DNA from: Kaistella polysaccharea
GTDB taxonomy: Bacteria > Bacteroidota > Bacteroidia > Flavobacteriales > Weeksellaceae
NCBI RefSeq assembly: GCF_020410745.1
Contig: NZ_CP084528.1
Span: forward strand, 2,604,001 to 2,668,000
DNA: 64,000 bases
Reading direction: 5' to 3'
Under the pieces are notes generated by a model. It made no database searches and was not told the origin of the DNA. It saw only the letters and a list, made by a program, of their open reading frames with translations. Numbering within the stretch: position 1 is the stretch's first letter; the number at the start of each line of letters is the position of its first letter. Below are positions 8,039-17,533 of this stretch, in pieces. Made by a program: the position numbers and the translations under genes.

Positions 8039-8182
8039 TTATCTTTTTGGGAGGATGACCTCGCTGCAGGAATCCTTTCGTGTGGGAACCTGATCCGCAT
8101 AAAATTTGTACTGCGCATCTTTTGGTGCAAAGCAACAGAGGTCAGCCAGCAACTCCAAATGAATATTCTTAAAAGATAAAAA
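8039..8182 (-). pseudogene. Short coding-like fragment, family unknown
   Basis: A 47-codon minus-strand frame without a start codon reads like real protein (FKNIHLELLADLCCF, then APKDAQYKFYADQVPTRKDS) and ends in TAA at 8039. It lies downstream of the HTH remnant in another frame. I cannot name the family. It may be the tail of a gene whose body was lost. Confidence 0.3.
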
Positions 8183-8212
8183 TTAATTAACACGTGCAAT
8201 TTGCGCAGCTTA

Positions 8213-8481
8213 CTAAGGTAATCTGCGTGTTTCGGAACGGGGCTGACGGGGGGGGCAACAAAAAGGATTGGTGATGAAGCGAGGTTTATTATTTGAAGGC
8301 GCCAATTGGGGAAACTTCGGGCAGCGGAGCCTGACGAACAGTTGAGCTGTTCTTTTACTTCCGCGGAACGCAGCCAAATTTTGTGTTCTGTGGTTCTGAT
8401 GTGGAATAGATTTTTGATGTCTTCCAATAATTCTGTTTTGAATTTCTGAAGATCCTCTTTGGTTAGAACTTCGAGTGCCAT
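8213..8481 (-). pseudogene. Degraded helix-turn-helix (excisionase-like) DNA-binding protein
   Basis: From ATG 8481 the first ~52 residues resemble the small HTH proteins of Bacteroidetes mobile elements: EVLTKEDLQKFKTELLEDIK, then WLRSAEVKEQLNCSSGS, where the recognition helix begins. After that the expected HTH/wing sequence is not found in any frame. The frame instead runs into proline-rich, low-quality sequence over an 8-G run (8248-8255). The relatives I have in mind are about 90-110 aa. The gene is most likely dead, and it could once have been an excision or regulatory factor of the element. Confidence 0.5.
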
Positions 8482-8705
8482 ACTGATTAAAAATTAATGA
8501 AGCGACAAACTCACTGGGCGGATTATCACCTGTGATTTGGAAAAGTGGATAGCAAGCCAACGCTAAGGCCAGCGCTTTTCCTGACCACTTTCCAACATCC
8601 GACAACGACAGCACCAAATTATCATGACCTTCTCCCAAAAAACAGTATCAATTAAAAGTAGAGATTTTTCGATAAAATAATTAATTTTAAACAAAGAAAA
8701 ATCAG

Positions 8706-8972
8706 ATGAAAAAGAGCAGATTTACAGAAAGCCAAATTGTTTTCGCATTGAAGCAGTCCGAGACGGGAGTAAAAGTAGAAGAAGTATGTCGAAAAATGGG
8801 CATCAGTGAGGCAACTTTTTACAATTGGAAGAAAAAATTCGGAGGCTTGGGCATAACGGAACTTCGCCGTTTACGTCAACGGGAGGAAGAGAATAGCCAA
8901 CTTAAAAAGCTGGTAGCGGATTTAAGTTTGGATAAGCAGATTCTTCAGGATGTTCTGAAAAAAAAATTCTAA
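8706..8972 (+). CDS. IS3-family OrfA (transposase HTH subunit)
   Basis: An 88-aa protein with the Tnp_1 helix-turn-helix of IS3-family OrfA: SRFTESQIVFALKQSETGVK, then GISEATFYNWKKKFGG. It continues into a leucine-rich coiled coil (ELRRLRQREEENSQLKKLVA) used for multimerisation. It has the usual full length. In active elements OrfA is fused to OrfB by frameshifting; here OrfB is broken, so only this DNA-binding part can be made. Confidence 0.85.
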   Translation: MKKSRFTESQIVFALKQSETGVKVEEVCRKMGISEATFYNWKKKFGGLGITELRRLRQREEENSQLKKLVADLSLDKQILQDVLKKKF

Positions 8973-8973
8973 A

Positions 8974-9817
8974 GCCAGTTCAGAGGCGTGAACTGGCGAA
9001 AGGGATACAGCAGGATTATCGGGTTTCTCAGCGAAGAAGCTGCCGTTTGGTATTTTTACAGTCCAGTGTTTACTATTACCATCCGCACCGGAGAGATGAT
9101 ACGGCACTTAGGATGCGCCTTATAGACTTTCCAACATTCGTGTACGGTATGGCGTGCAGCGTTTACATATTCTTCTTAGGCGAGAAGGCTGGAACGACAA
9201 TCACAAAAGGATCTACAGAATCTATTGTGAAGAAGGTTTGAATCTGAGGAGAAAACCAAACAAAAGAATAAAATCTGCACGCTCCCGGGTTCCTACCAAT
9301 GGCATTGCTTCTAGTTTACACGAGTGCTGGAGCATGGACTTTATGAGCGATGCCCTGTTTGACGGCAAGAAATTTAGGATCTTAACTTTAGTGGATAATT
9401 ATAGCCGTAAATCTTTGATTCTTCATTCCGGAATTTCCATTAAAGGAGAGGATGTTGCTTAAATATTAAAAATTATTACCTTTGAGCAGCAAGCCTATCC
9501 CAAGCGTATTAAGATTGATAATGGACCAGAGTTTATCAACAAAGCATTCGACAGATGGGCTTATGAAAGAAAACTAGAATTGGAGTTTTCCAGACCGGGA
9601 AAGCCTACGGATAATGCATTTATAGAGAGCTTTAACGGATCATTAAGGGATGAATGCCTTAATGTGAGTTGGTTCTTATCGCTGGAGGATGCACAGCAAA
9701 AGCTGGATGTTTGGAAAGAGGATTACAACAGGTATAAGACCTCATAGTTCACTTGGGAATTTAACGCCAAACGAGTTCATTAAAAACAGTCAAAAAATAC
9801 AAATTTCTCTACTTTAG
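8974..9817 (+). pseudogene. IS3-family OrfB (DDE transposase), multiply broken
   Basis: Pieces of a typical OrfB lie in three frames. The first runs from ~8974 to ~9128 (ELAKGIQQDYRVSQRR). A frameshift near 9128 leads to the next (YGVQRLHILLRREGW, then WSMDFMSDALFDGKKF with the first catalytic Asp). An in-frame TAA at 9460-9462 follows GEDVA. Reading then continues through KIDNGPEFINKAF (second Asp) and NAFIESFNGSLRDECL (Glu). Another 1-base shift near 9740 precedes RPHSSLGNLTPNEFI and the TAG at 9815-9817. The DDE residues remain, but the gene cannot give a full protein. Confidence 0.85.
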
Positions 9818-9867
9818 ACTGTTCCATATATCGGGGGGAGGTCAGTGAACGATTTTTTTTAACAAAA

Positions 9868-9907
9868 AAACCCTAAAAAGCAATATTAAAATTACTTTTT
9901 AGGGTTT
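9868..9907 (-). terminator. Terminator after the hydrolase-lipoprotein pair
   Basis: AAACCCTAAAAAG and CTTTTTAGGGTTT form a long stem around an AT-rich loop. On the minus strand the hairpin is followed by a T run, so it would stop transcription of the lipoprotein gene ending at 9984. It lies just outside the IS3 copy. Confidence 0.75.
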
Positions 9908-9983
9908 AAAAACTGTGTAATTTGCAAATCACAAGTTACACAGACTTGTGCAAAAAATTACTTAATGTTCAAAGGAATAATTT

Positions 9984-10484
9984 CTAGTCATCAAATCTAC
10001 CTTCGGTAATTATTATATAATTACTTGGGTTATCTTCACTATATAACTTTAATTCGAAACTACCTTTAATATCGGTATCCGTTTTATGGGTAATAATAAT
10101 TTGTCCAGATGCATTATCTTTTGATAAAAATTTCTGTCCATTATAAATAAGTGTAGCTTGAGTTGTTTGGTTATTCAATGGAAATAAATTACCATTACTT
10201 TGAAAAAGGTCAAAAGTCCCTATCGCATAATCTTTGACATATAAGATAACTTTAGTTTGCGTATCCGAATTTTGGGCTATGATTAATAAATCTTTCCAAT
10301 TATTTATACCTTTATCAATATAAAGACCCTTATTCGTTGGTGATGAGTTTAAATCTGAATATTTAGGAGTGAATAAATTTCCATTTATTTTACAACTAAA
10401 AGTTTTGTTTCCTGCAGGCACATCTGCTCTGTCACCACAATTAATGAGAAAACCTAAAACCAATACTAAAAAGATATTTTTCAT
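9984..10484 (-). CDS. Small lipoprotein (DUF6252-like), function unknown
   Basis: A 166-aa predicted lipoprotein. The signal peptide ends in a lipobox, GFLIN-Cys16. The mature part is beta-rich (for example KTFSCKINGNLFTPKYSD) and ends TEGRFDD, as in small Bacteroidetes lipoproteins of the DUF6252 type that often ride with secreted proteins. It starts 9 bp after the stop of the broken type IX-secreted hydrolase on the same strand, so the two were an operon. This gene itself is intact. No enzymatic motif was seen. Confidence 0.7.
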   Translation of the reverse strand: MKNIFLVLVLGFLINCGDRADVPAGNKTFSCKINGNLFTPKYSDLNSSPTNKGLYIDKGINNWKDLLIIAQNSDTQTKVILYVKDYAIGTFDLFQSNGNLFPLNNQTTQATLIYNGQKFLSKDNASGQIIITHKTDTDIKGSFELKLYSEDNPSNYIIITEGRFDD

Positions 10485-10493
10485 AATACTAAT

Positions 10494-13400
10494 TTAATCA
10501 ATTATTATTTTTTTTGTAATCACTTTATCACCCGCTTTGACTTTTAAGATTTGAACTGACCCTTTTAATGCTTTACCGTTGAGGTTAATTTTATTAGAGT
10601 TAAACACCACATCTTTACCTTGTCCATACATATCAAATAATTGTACATTTTCAACTCTTTGCACAGGAGTTAATTCACAAGGCTGAACAATTTGATATTC
10701 ATTAGTTGCTATTTTGTTTACTTGTAAACAAGGATCTGTATTTTCGGGATAAGCTGTAAAAAATACTTCACTTATACCACACGAATTAGTTATCGTCGCT
10801 TTGCCCTCCACATACCAAGAATACTCATAACCTGACGCAGTTGCATGAAGACTATTATTAGTGAAATTTAAATTTCCATCTCCTCCAATTTTTTCCCAAG
10901 CAATATTTGTTACATTTTGAGTATTAATATTTATTTGTGCACCAATTAAATTGACTTTGACAAAATTAGAATAATTCACTAATTCAACAGAAACAGAAGG
11001 AACGGTAACCAAATCTTTAGTAATAATTTCGCCATTGCTTAAATATGCTTTAATCCATCCCGATGAATTGTGGTTATCTATATTTGACTTTACTTTTATT
11101 TCGTCATTTGTTGAAGACAACACTTGCAAGTTACTTGAAACTGTCCAACTGTTAGTTAAATTATAACATGAAGATTTAGCTTTATATGTGCCTTCTGTCC
11201 CATAACAAAGGGTATTTTCACCATCGATACTCAATTTGGTTAATCCACAATCATTATAAACTGATGGAAGTTGTTGATTACCCAACACCTCATTCATCAA
11301 CCAATTAACACCTTCCGTATGGAGAGAGGCATGCTCTTGATTTGAGACTGGCGCATAGTAACTATCAAATGGGGTTTCGCCAGTACACACTAAATTTCTA
11401 CATCCAATTTTTTATTTATATAGAGGATTTCCTCTAAAGGCGAGGGCACTTTTGGTTGGAACAAAAGTATTATCTCCAGTTAGATTAAGGTAAATATGAT
11501 CAATAAATATATCTGCTACAAATAGTGCTAAAGGAGCAAAAATACCAATTTTGGTTTGTAAAATAGATTGAAATTGATAAATACTCGTGATTGGAAAAGT
11601 TGTTTGGATGGTTTCTTCAATTCTTCCCTTTAAACGTAAATAACCACCGGGAGAATTATCTAAGCTTCCGACATTCGCATCTGTATTTGTAAACTTTTCA
11701 ATTTCATCTTGTACATTGGCTCCCCACCAATTCAATTTTAAATATCTAAATACTCCTTTACTGCCATAATCTGGGGTATAATTTACATAGCCAATTCTTC
11801 GCAGAAAACCTATAAATCCTGTCAAGTCAGCATGCATCATATTCTCGCCAGCTTGGGATTTTGGCTCACCTAAAACACTTCCATTTATACAAGCAATATT
11901 TCTACTGTTTTTCGGGAATCCCATATTGTTTAACTCCCTTTGAAATCTGTCCCTAAAATTAGGAGCACCAAATGCAAAACCATCAGAATTAGACAAATAA
12001 TGATTTATTAACATTTGTTTAGCTGATGGACTTTCTAAAGCCTGTTTCGCCATGCCTATATTAAAGTATTGCAATGCTTTTTGCGCTCCTATAGGAGCGT
12101 TTGCACCGTTATGCGGACCATCAAATGAAATAAATAAATCGGTGTTGTGTATCTCATTATTTTATTCCATTTCTCTCAATGCATATTGCACTATAAGGGC
12201 GCCCATACTCGGACCAGCTATTTTTATTTTATTAGAACTACCATTTGCACTTAGTTCCACATTTAACTTATTCAAAAGCGATTCGACCACTTTCGCATTT
12301 CTTTCAATATAATCAGTACCACCATCACGATAATTATCAATATATGATCCTATTGGAACATAGTTTCCATATTCGTCATAATCATAATATTCATAATAGT
12401 AAGTCCCTGAAATATATTTCGGAAAATTTACCACTATAACGTCAAATCCTTGGTTCAGCAAAGTAGTATGTAAACTGGTTCCGTCATATTGCATTTGTGA
12501 TAATATATCAGGTATCTTTCGTGAATCATTTGGATCAAAACCATCAACAATGATAAATGGTTTCATTAATTTTGTATTTGAAGAAAAAATTTGATATTCA
12601 CCTTCTCCAAAACAATTACCTCCACAATCAGCTAATTCATCATACCCTTGGAATGGTTTGGTTGCCTTGACAGGAATAATTGGGGATTGAGAATTTATAG
12701 ACACTATTTCTTTGAGTTGAGTTGAAGTGTCAATTAAGAAATCAGCATATGTTGTATTTGTAGCACCATCTTTATATGTTGCTTCGAATTTTATTTTTTT
12801 ATTTCCAGGGCTTAAAAAGTTCACTCGAAAAATTTCCTTATTGATTTTACCATTTTTTACTAGGTTAACTTTTTGGTTTCCTTCAAAAGTTGCAACCATT
12901 TCCTTAATTTTATTTTTTGAATTATTAAGGAAAATTTTTCCAAATTCAAATTGTAAGTTAAGACTATCGACTTTACTAGAATTTAATGCACTGATCACTA
13001 ATGATTTATTATCAATATAAGCATTATTACCCTTTATATGATGAAGCTTACCATTTTTCAATTCCATTAAAGGTTTTTTGGGAGAAAGAGCAGTGCTATC
13101 AATTGTTGTAAACTCTATATTTATAGCACCTATAACTATAACACCTTGCATTTCCTTTGCCAAAGCATATTTATTTATTGACGATATATTTTGAAAATCT
13201 GGTTTTATAGAAGCTTGATAACGTTCTTCCCAAGATCTTAAAAAGTGATTGTAATTCGAAATATTATCTCCCGTATTGAATTTATCCAATTTAGCTAAGT
13301 GAGGCACCCTATCATATAAAATCCCATTCTTAAAGATATCTTTATCATTTTTAATTATTTCATCAAGGATCTTATCCATATACTCTTGGTAAGTTCGTTC

Positions 13401-13496
13401 ATTTTGATGACGAGGCAAATTTTGAGAATTTACAATTATTGAGTAAAATGTCAGTAGAAAAATAAACCATTTTTTAGATTGTAGTGCTGTTTTCAT
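10494..13496 (-). pseudogene. Type IX-secreted alpha/beta hydrolase with two in-frame TAA codons
   Basis: One 1001-codon frame is interrupted only by TAA at 12162-12164 and TAA at 11412-11414; no frameshift is needed. The N-terminus is a signal peptide (KWFIFLLTFYSIIVNS). A lipase/PGAP1-like nucleophile elbow GPSMG follows with Ser430. After the first stop the reading continues coherently (NNEIHNTDLFISFDGPHNGA). The last ~70 residues (VENVQLFDMYGQ to GDKVITKKIIID) are a type A sorting tail for the type IX system. The enzyme would be a cell-surface or secreted hydrolase. As it stands, three pieces of 444, 249 and ~305 codons are separated by stops, so it is probably dead. Stop readthrough is possible but unsupported. 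Confidence 0.8.
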
Positions 13497-13668
13497 AAGT
13501 TATAATTATTAAATAATAAATTGGTTTTAAAAAAATTAACTTTATAATATTAGCCTTCATCCGCATTGGTCTGCCCCCCTATAAATCGGACTATTTATTT
13601 TTAGGTATTGCTAATTTACATTTTTCTGAATTACCTTTGCATTGCAAGGAACAACCGACGGAGATTTT

Positions 13669-14724
13669 TTATACCGTATGTTGTGAGAAGTATTCGGCGC
13701 CGTCCCTCTTTTTATAAATTTTTACGTGCTCATTTTGTGGCAAGGAACTGCCCTCTGGCTCATTATTACCCGTATGTTTAGCCACTTCGTGGTAGGGGAT
13801 TTTTAACTTGAATTTTTTTTTTCTATTTACTTCATCTACTGTTTTTTCTATTAAATTTTTCTCGTGCAGATCCCAAAATGCCATCGGTGGAAGATCTGCC
13901 ACAGAACTATGCAAACGCCTGGTGTTGTACTTTTCATAAAATAATTCCAGATTATTTTCCAGTTCCTGCAGATCCCAAAACAGATAAGGTTGTAAATGTC
14001 TGCCCAGAATATTATGAAAACTCTTTATATGTCCGCTCTCCTGTGGGGTATAAGGGTGTGTGAAGACCTGATTTAAATGGTTTTCTTTAAAATATTCTTG
14101 TATCAAAGTGGCAGAGAATCTTTTATCATTATCATTACGAACTTCTATTTGTATCTTCTCTTTCAAACAGTTATGAGCCTGTAGATATTCCTGAATCACA
14201 TGATCCCAAAACAGTTTTACATCATTCTTTTTTATGGAGTATTTGGTAATTCTATGCAAAATAACTCTGGTGTAAGTGTCTATTAAGGTAAGGGTATAAG
14301 CATGTTTTTGTACAGATTCTATCCATGTCATTTTAATGTCCATTTCCAGTAATCTTAAAGGTCCTTCTGGCAAAAGTTTGCGGTATTTGGCAAAAGTTTT
14401 CTGCGGCCTTTTCGCTTTTTCCTGGAGCAATAGATGCTTTTTCATCAAACGATAGGTTTTCTCTTTGTTAATAAGATAGCCTTTCATTTTAAGTGCTGTG
14501 GTTGTCTTTTTATAACCATAAATGGTGTCTGGATCTTCTTGGAGAAGGATGATCTCGTCTACAACTTTTTCGTTCAGCACTTTTTCTCCATCTATATTTT
14601 CAGTGACTAAACTTGGTTTTCTGCCTTGTTTTGTCTTTTTAGGTTGATAATAATATTGATGTTTAGAAATTTTTGTAATTGCAAGTGCTACATCTCTTTT
14701 TAGACCTTGTGAGTTGTAGCGCAT
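13669..14724 (-). CDS. IS3-family OrfB transposase, catalytic residue altered
   Basis: A 351-aa integrase-core transposase. An HTH_21-like region (TIYGYKKTTTALKMKGYLIN) precedes the rve core, with the first Asp in LLEMDIKMTW and the second in RNDNDKRF. The third acidic position, normally Glu in a pattern like HIESFH, reads HIKSFHNILGRHL, so the Glu appears to be Lys. The usual DNG near the second Asp reads DND. Both changes would follow from single G-to-A transitions and probably abolish activity. Its ATG overlaps the orfA stop (TAATG), the normal coupling in this family. Confidence 0.8.
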   Translation of the reverse strand: MRYNSQGLKRDVALAITKISKHQYYYQPKKTKQGRKPSLVTENIDGEKVLNEKVVDEIILLQEDPDTIYGYKKTTTALKMKGYLINKEKTYRLMKKHLLLQEKAKRPQKTFAKYRKLLPEGPLRLLEMDIKMTWIESVQKHAYTLTLIDTYTRVILHRITKYSIKKNDVKLFWDHVIQEYLQAHNCLKEKIQIEVRNDNDKRFSATLIQEYFKENHLNQVFTHPYTPQESGHIKSFHNILGRHLQPYLFWDLQELENNLELFYEKYNTRRLHSSVADLPPMAFWDLHEKNLIEKTVDEVNRKKKFKLKIPYHEVAKHTGNNEPEGSSLPQNEHVKIYKKRDGAEYFSQHTV

Positions 14725-14886
14725 TACGAGTGCTTTTTTTTCTCCAAGGCAAACTTCTTTTTTAGCAAATCATCTTTAAGTTTTCCTGCCAGATCCTTTT
14801 CTACAATGATCTCCTTGAGCATCTTATTCTCTTTCTCAAGTTCCCGGATCCGTTTGAGCTGCCCCGGCGTCATACCATGTACAAAG
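14724..14886 (-). pseudogene. IS3-family OrfA, C-terminal fragment only
   Basis: The minus-strand frame ending in TAA at 14724-14726 reads MTPGQLKRIRELEKENKMLK and a following Lys/Leu-rich helix, the coiled-coil end of an OrfA. The N-terminal HTH is absent because the sequence runs into the IS21 end at 14887. About 50 of a usual 90-110 codons remain. Confidence 0.75.
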
Positions 14887-14936
14887 TGTAAAGTTCGGTG
14901 TAATTGACCACCTAGATTCGGTTTAAAGTGACCATG
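14887..14936. repeat. IS21 left end with two transposase-binding repeats
   Basis: The tip TGTAAAG is followed by GACCACC at 14906 and GACCATG at 14930, 24 bp apart. These are the inverted counterparts of the GGTGGTC units at the other end. Multiple terminal repeats of this kind are normal for IS21-family elements. Confidence 0.7.
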
Positions 14937-15017
14937 TAAATTCGGCTAAAATTAACATCTCTTTTTTTTGCGGTAAAAACGACTGTTTTTCATGTGCTAA
15001 TTTGTATTCAAATATAA

Positions 15018-15761
15018 TTAATTTTCCTCTGTGTTTATTCCTCTTTTTTTGCGCATCGATTCACCCTTTAATTCGAGGCGGTGAGATTGGTGCATTAGTC
15101 GGTCTAAAATAGCATCGGCTATGGTTTTTTCACCGATAATATCATACCAACCCTGAACCGGGATTTGCGAAGTTACAATTACAGAACCATTGTTATGACG
15201 GTCTTCAATGAGTTCTAGAAGAGTTATTCTGTTTTGACTGTCCAGTGTCTGGAGTCCAAAGTCATCCAATATAATCACCTCTTGGCGTTGTATTTTGGTC
15301 AATTCCCGAAGATAAGAGCCATCTGCTTTTGCCATTTTTAATTTAGCAAACAATTTATTGGTGTTAAAATAACTGACCTTAAAACCCTCTATACATGCCT
15401 GATAACCCAATGCGGTGCCTAAATAACTTTTGCCCACACCCGTACTTCTGGTGATTAAAATGTTCTCATTCTTTTCTACAAATTCGCATCCAGCTACGCG
15501 CAGCACCAGGTTGCGGTCCAAGTTTCGGGACTGCTCGAAGTTGATACTTTCAATATTCGATTTATAATGGAATCGCGAGTTCTTGATGCTTCTTTCGATG
15601 CGCCTGTTGTGCCGTTCATCCCATTCTGCATCGATCAGCATCGAGATAAACTGATCGAGCGTATAATGATCTGTTTTACCACTTTCTATAGCGGTTTTAA
15701 ACGCATGATGCATGCCGTAAAGTTTCATTTGCTTCATTTTGGTAACGGTAGGTTCGTTCAT
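15018..15761 (-). CDS. istB: IS21 IstB helper ATPase
   Basis: A 247-aa AAA+ ATPase of the IstB/DnaC-like family, which assists IstA in transposition and target choice. An N-terminal helical domain (KLYGMHHAFKTAIESG) leads to the ATPase core. The P-loop reads TRSTGVGKSY near residue 104, where relatives have G before S/P-T-G; the first glycine is Arg here. Walker B is VIILDDFGLQ (~170), and DRLMHQSHRLEL carries the arginine-finger region. It lies 35 bp after istA. The length is normal; the Gly-to-Arg change may impair ATP binding. Confidence 0.88.
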   Translation of the reverse strand: MNEPTVTKMKQMKLYGMHHAFKTAIESGKTDHYTLDQFISMLIDAEWDERHNRRIERSIKNSRFHYKSNIESINFEQSRNLDRNLVLRVAGCEFVEKNENILITRSTGVGKSYLGTALGYQACIEGFKVSYFNTNKLFAKLKMAKADGSYLRELTKIQRQEVIILDDFGLQTLDSQNRITLLELIEDRHNNGSVIVTSQIPVQGWYDIIGEKTIADAILDRLMHQSHRLELKGESMRKKRGINTEEN

Positions 15762-15796
15762 GATTTTTAAAATTTAATTTTGTTAATGTGTAATTG

Positions 15797-17351
15797 CTAG
15801 TTATAATACTGTTTCTCCCGGATATTCCCATGGATTGGAAGTTGCTGTTCAGACTCTGATTTTTGCTCAAAATCAATCTGGTCTAAATTGTTTTCTAAAA
15901 TTTTCTGGATGGTTTTATAGCTGTAAATTTTAAAGTCAAGGGCACATTTGCAGGCATTGATCAATCGCTCTCTGCCTACCTTTTTTTCGAAGTTTAATAT
16001 TCCCATACAACTTTTATAGGCTTGTTCAGGATGATTTCTACTCTCAATAATTTGGATAATATATTGCCCAACAACGGAATCAATTTCACAGGCCCAATCG
16101 ATAAACCGCGAAGGACTCCAATCAGACACAAACTGATGCGTACTGGCTAAATGTTCAGCATTGGTGGTATATATGTAAGGTTTGTAATTGCGCCTATGAA
16201 TGGCAATTCTGTTGTATTTGTGAAAGATTTCTACGGCGGAGGAAGTGTATAAAAGTTTTACTTTTTTCTTGAGATATTGATACGGAACGCTGTAATAGTT
16301 TTTGTCCTGACTCAACAGAACGTGCCCATTCTGCATCACCGTTGCATGCGACTGGTATTTGAGTTCAAACCGCGCTTTTGGAAGTGGATGAAGGCTTTGC
16401 TTTTCATCCTCTAAAAACAACTCTTTGCGGGAGTAAGGACGTGCAGTGAGTTTGCTATCGTTGTGTATCTTTAACAGATCCCAAATTTGTTGGTTTAATT
16501 CTGCTAATGAATAGAATGGGGTTTCTTTTAAATGGGCATAGATCCTTCGGTACAAGATCTTCACGGCGCCTTCCACCAAAGATTTATCTCTAGGCTTATA
16601 GGCTCTGGCAGGTAAAACGGTGGTCCCATAATGATCTGCAAGATCGGCGAAGGTTTCATTAATGGTGGGTTCAAAACGGCTGCTTTTGATGACCGCAGAT
16701 TTTAAATTATCAGGAACAATGGCCGAGGGAACGCCTTGAAAATAGTGCATCGCATTTTCTACCGAACGTACAAAATCTTCCTTTTGCTGGCTCATTGAGG
16801 CTTCTGCATACGTATACTGGCTCGCTCCCAAGATGGCCACAAAAAACTGAACGCTTTTGATCTCGCCACTCTTTTTATCAGTAATAGAGAGGGTTTTGCC
16901 GGCGTAATCCACATACATTTTATAAACCAGCTTTGCGATTCATGTGCATCACAGGATTCACCCGCTTTGCCCATACTTTGTAGTGATGCCGGAATTGGGT
17001 GATCTGAAAACCATCGGGATACAAAGCGATATACTGCTCCCAAGTACGATAAATAGTGACTCCTACCTTTTTTAATTCCCGTTCCATCACCGGAAAATAA
17101 TCCTGCAAAGTCTGTAATTTGGGACTCACCGATTCCTCAGTAGTATGACAAAACAAAAGTTCAAGTTCTGCGTCTGTCTTTTCGTTAATGATTTCAAAAC
17201 TTAACACAAGGACTTCAAATAACGAAATATACTTCTTTACGGTGTTTCTGGAAAGCGATAAGTAATTGCTGATAAACAACTTACTCTTTCCGTTGCTATA
17301 AAATTTAAGGACTTTTCTAATTTTACTCATGTCGGTTGTTTTATTGGCCAT
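15797..17351 (-). pseudogene. istA: IS21 IstA transposase, frameshifted
   Basis: Two adjacent frames make up one IstA. Codons from 17351 to 16920 give 143 aa with the HTH (SKLFISNYLSLSRNTVKKYI) and end RKAGL-stop. From 16918 the other frame continues at once with MYVDYAGKTLSI, carrying the first catalytic Asp, then DNLKSAV (second Asp) and KSLVEGAVKILYRRI (Glu). The two frames differ by one base in a short T run (TTT for TT at about 16922-16925). IS21 istA is not known to use programmed frameshifting, so this looks like a mutation. Without the first part the protein lacks its DNA-binding domain. Confidence 0.85.
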
Positions 17352-17435
17352 AATCCGTATTTTTTATACGAATTTATGACGCTAACAACATGAAAAAATC
17401 AATCGTTTTTAACTGAAAAAATCACCCAAAATCCA

Positions 17436-17533
17436 GGTGGTCAATTTGCTCCGAATCCAGGTGGTCAGTTTGCTCCGAATATGGGTGGTCAATTTACTCC
17501 GAATCTGGGTGGTCAATTTGACCGTTTTTTTCA
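17436..17533. repeat. IS21 right end: four 24-bp GGTGGTC repeats
   Basis: GGTGGTC starts at 17436, 17460, 17484 and 17508, an exact 24-bp period. Each unit continues CAATTTnCTCCGAAT or close to it. They match, inverted, the units at the left end and are the expected IstA binding sites. Four units at one end is many for this family. Confidence 0.8.

Larger units (their letters stand above)
7604..8705. other. Decayed stretch between mob operon and first IS
   Basis: About 1.1 kb without an intact gene. It holds fragments of three minus-strand reading frames (7720-8002, 8039-8182 and 8213-8481) and, at 8625, the left end of an IS3-family element. Eight G in a row at 8248-8255 are unusual in this AT-rich DNA. 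No RNA gene or promoter was recognised. Confidence 0.6.
8625..9844 (+). mobile_element. IS3-family insertion sequence (IS407-like), inactivated
   Basis: An imperfect inverted repeat sets the limits: TGACCT at 8625-8630, and AGGTCA at 9839-9844 preceded by a G run. The interior parts (AAGTAGAGA and its complement) also match. The length of ~1.22 kb suits the IS3 family. It contains an intact orfA and an orfB broken by frameshifts and a stop. A target duplication could not be identified with confidence, so the ends may be off by a few bases. Confidence 0.7.
13567..14886 (-). mobile_element. Second IS3-family copy, 5' part lost
   Basis: A complete-length orfB and the 3' end of orfA are present on the minus strand. 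The outer end is probably the TGGTCTGCCCCCC stretch at 13567, which resembles the TGACCTCCCCCC end of the first IS3 copy. The other end is missing: orfA stops at the tip of the IS21 copy at 14887, and no orfA sequence reappears beyond that IS. A deletion or one-ended rearrangement followed the IS21 insertion. Confidence 0.65.
14887..17533 (-). mobile_element. IS21-family insertion sequence
   Basis: An istA-istB pair on the minus strand is flanked by inverted arrays of GGTGGTC repeats with 24-bp period: two at the left, four at the right. In the IS3 copy it interrupts orfA, and on its other side it cuts a GNAT-type gene, so the flanks do not match. Tip positions were set by equal distance (19 bp) from the outermost repeat on each side. 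No clear target duplication was found. istA carries a frameshift and IstB an altered P-loop, so the copy is probably inactive. Confidence 0.78.

Noticed and set aside
8248-8255. Run of eight G as a phase-variable switch
   Set aside because: It lies in an already decayed frame with no intact gene to switch.
8213-8638. A 141-aa minus-strand frame over the HTH remnant
   Set aside because: It overlaps the better-supported HTH frame, is low-complexity and proline/arginine-rich at the end, and runs into the IS3 end.
13632-13639. TACCTTTG plus-strand promoter box in front of the second IS3 copy
   Set aside because: It would transcribe only the antisense of the transposase; with no gene downstream on that strand it is treated as a chance match.
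8625-14886. Composite transposon formed by the two IS3-family copies around the hydrolase and lipoprotein genes
   Set aside because: The two copies are distinct in sequence (different OrfA and OrfB), both are broken, and one lacks an end, so joint movement is not supported.
15797-17351. Programmed frameshift in istA
   Set aside because: IS21 elements are not known to fuse istA by frameshifting, and the site shows no classic slippery heptamer with a downstream structure; a one-base mutation is simpler.
17409-17533. Repetitive C-terminal tail of the 17409-17786 frame (Lys-Leu-Thr-Thr repeats)
   Set aside because: It is the IS21 terminal repeat array read in frame, not a protein repeat domain.
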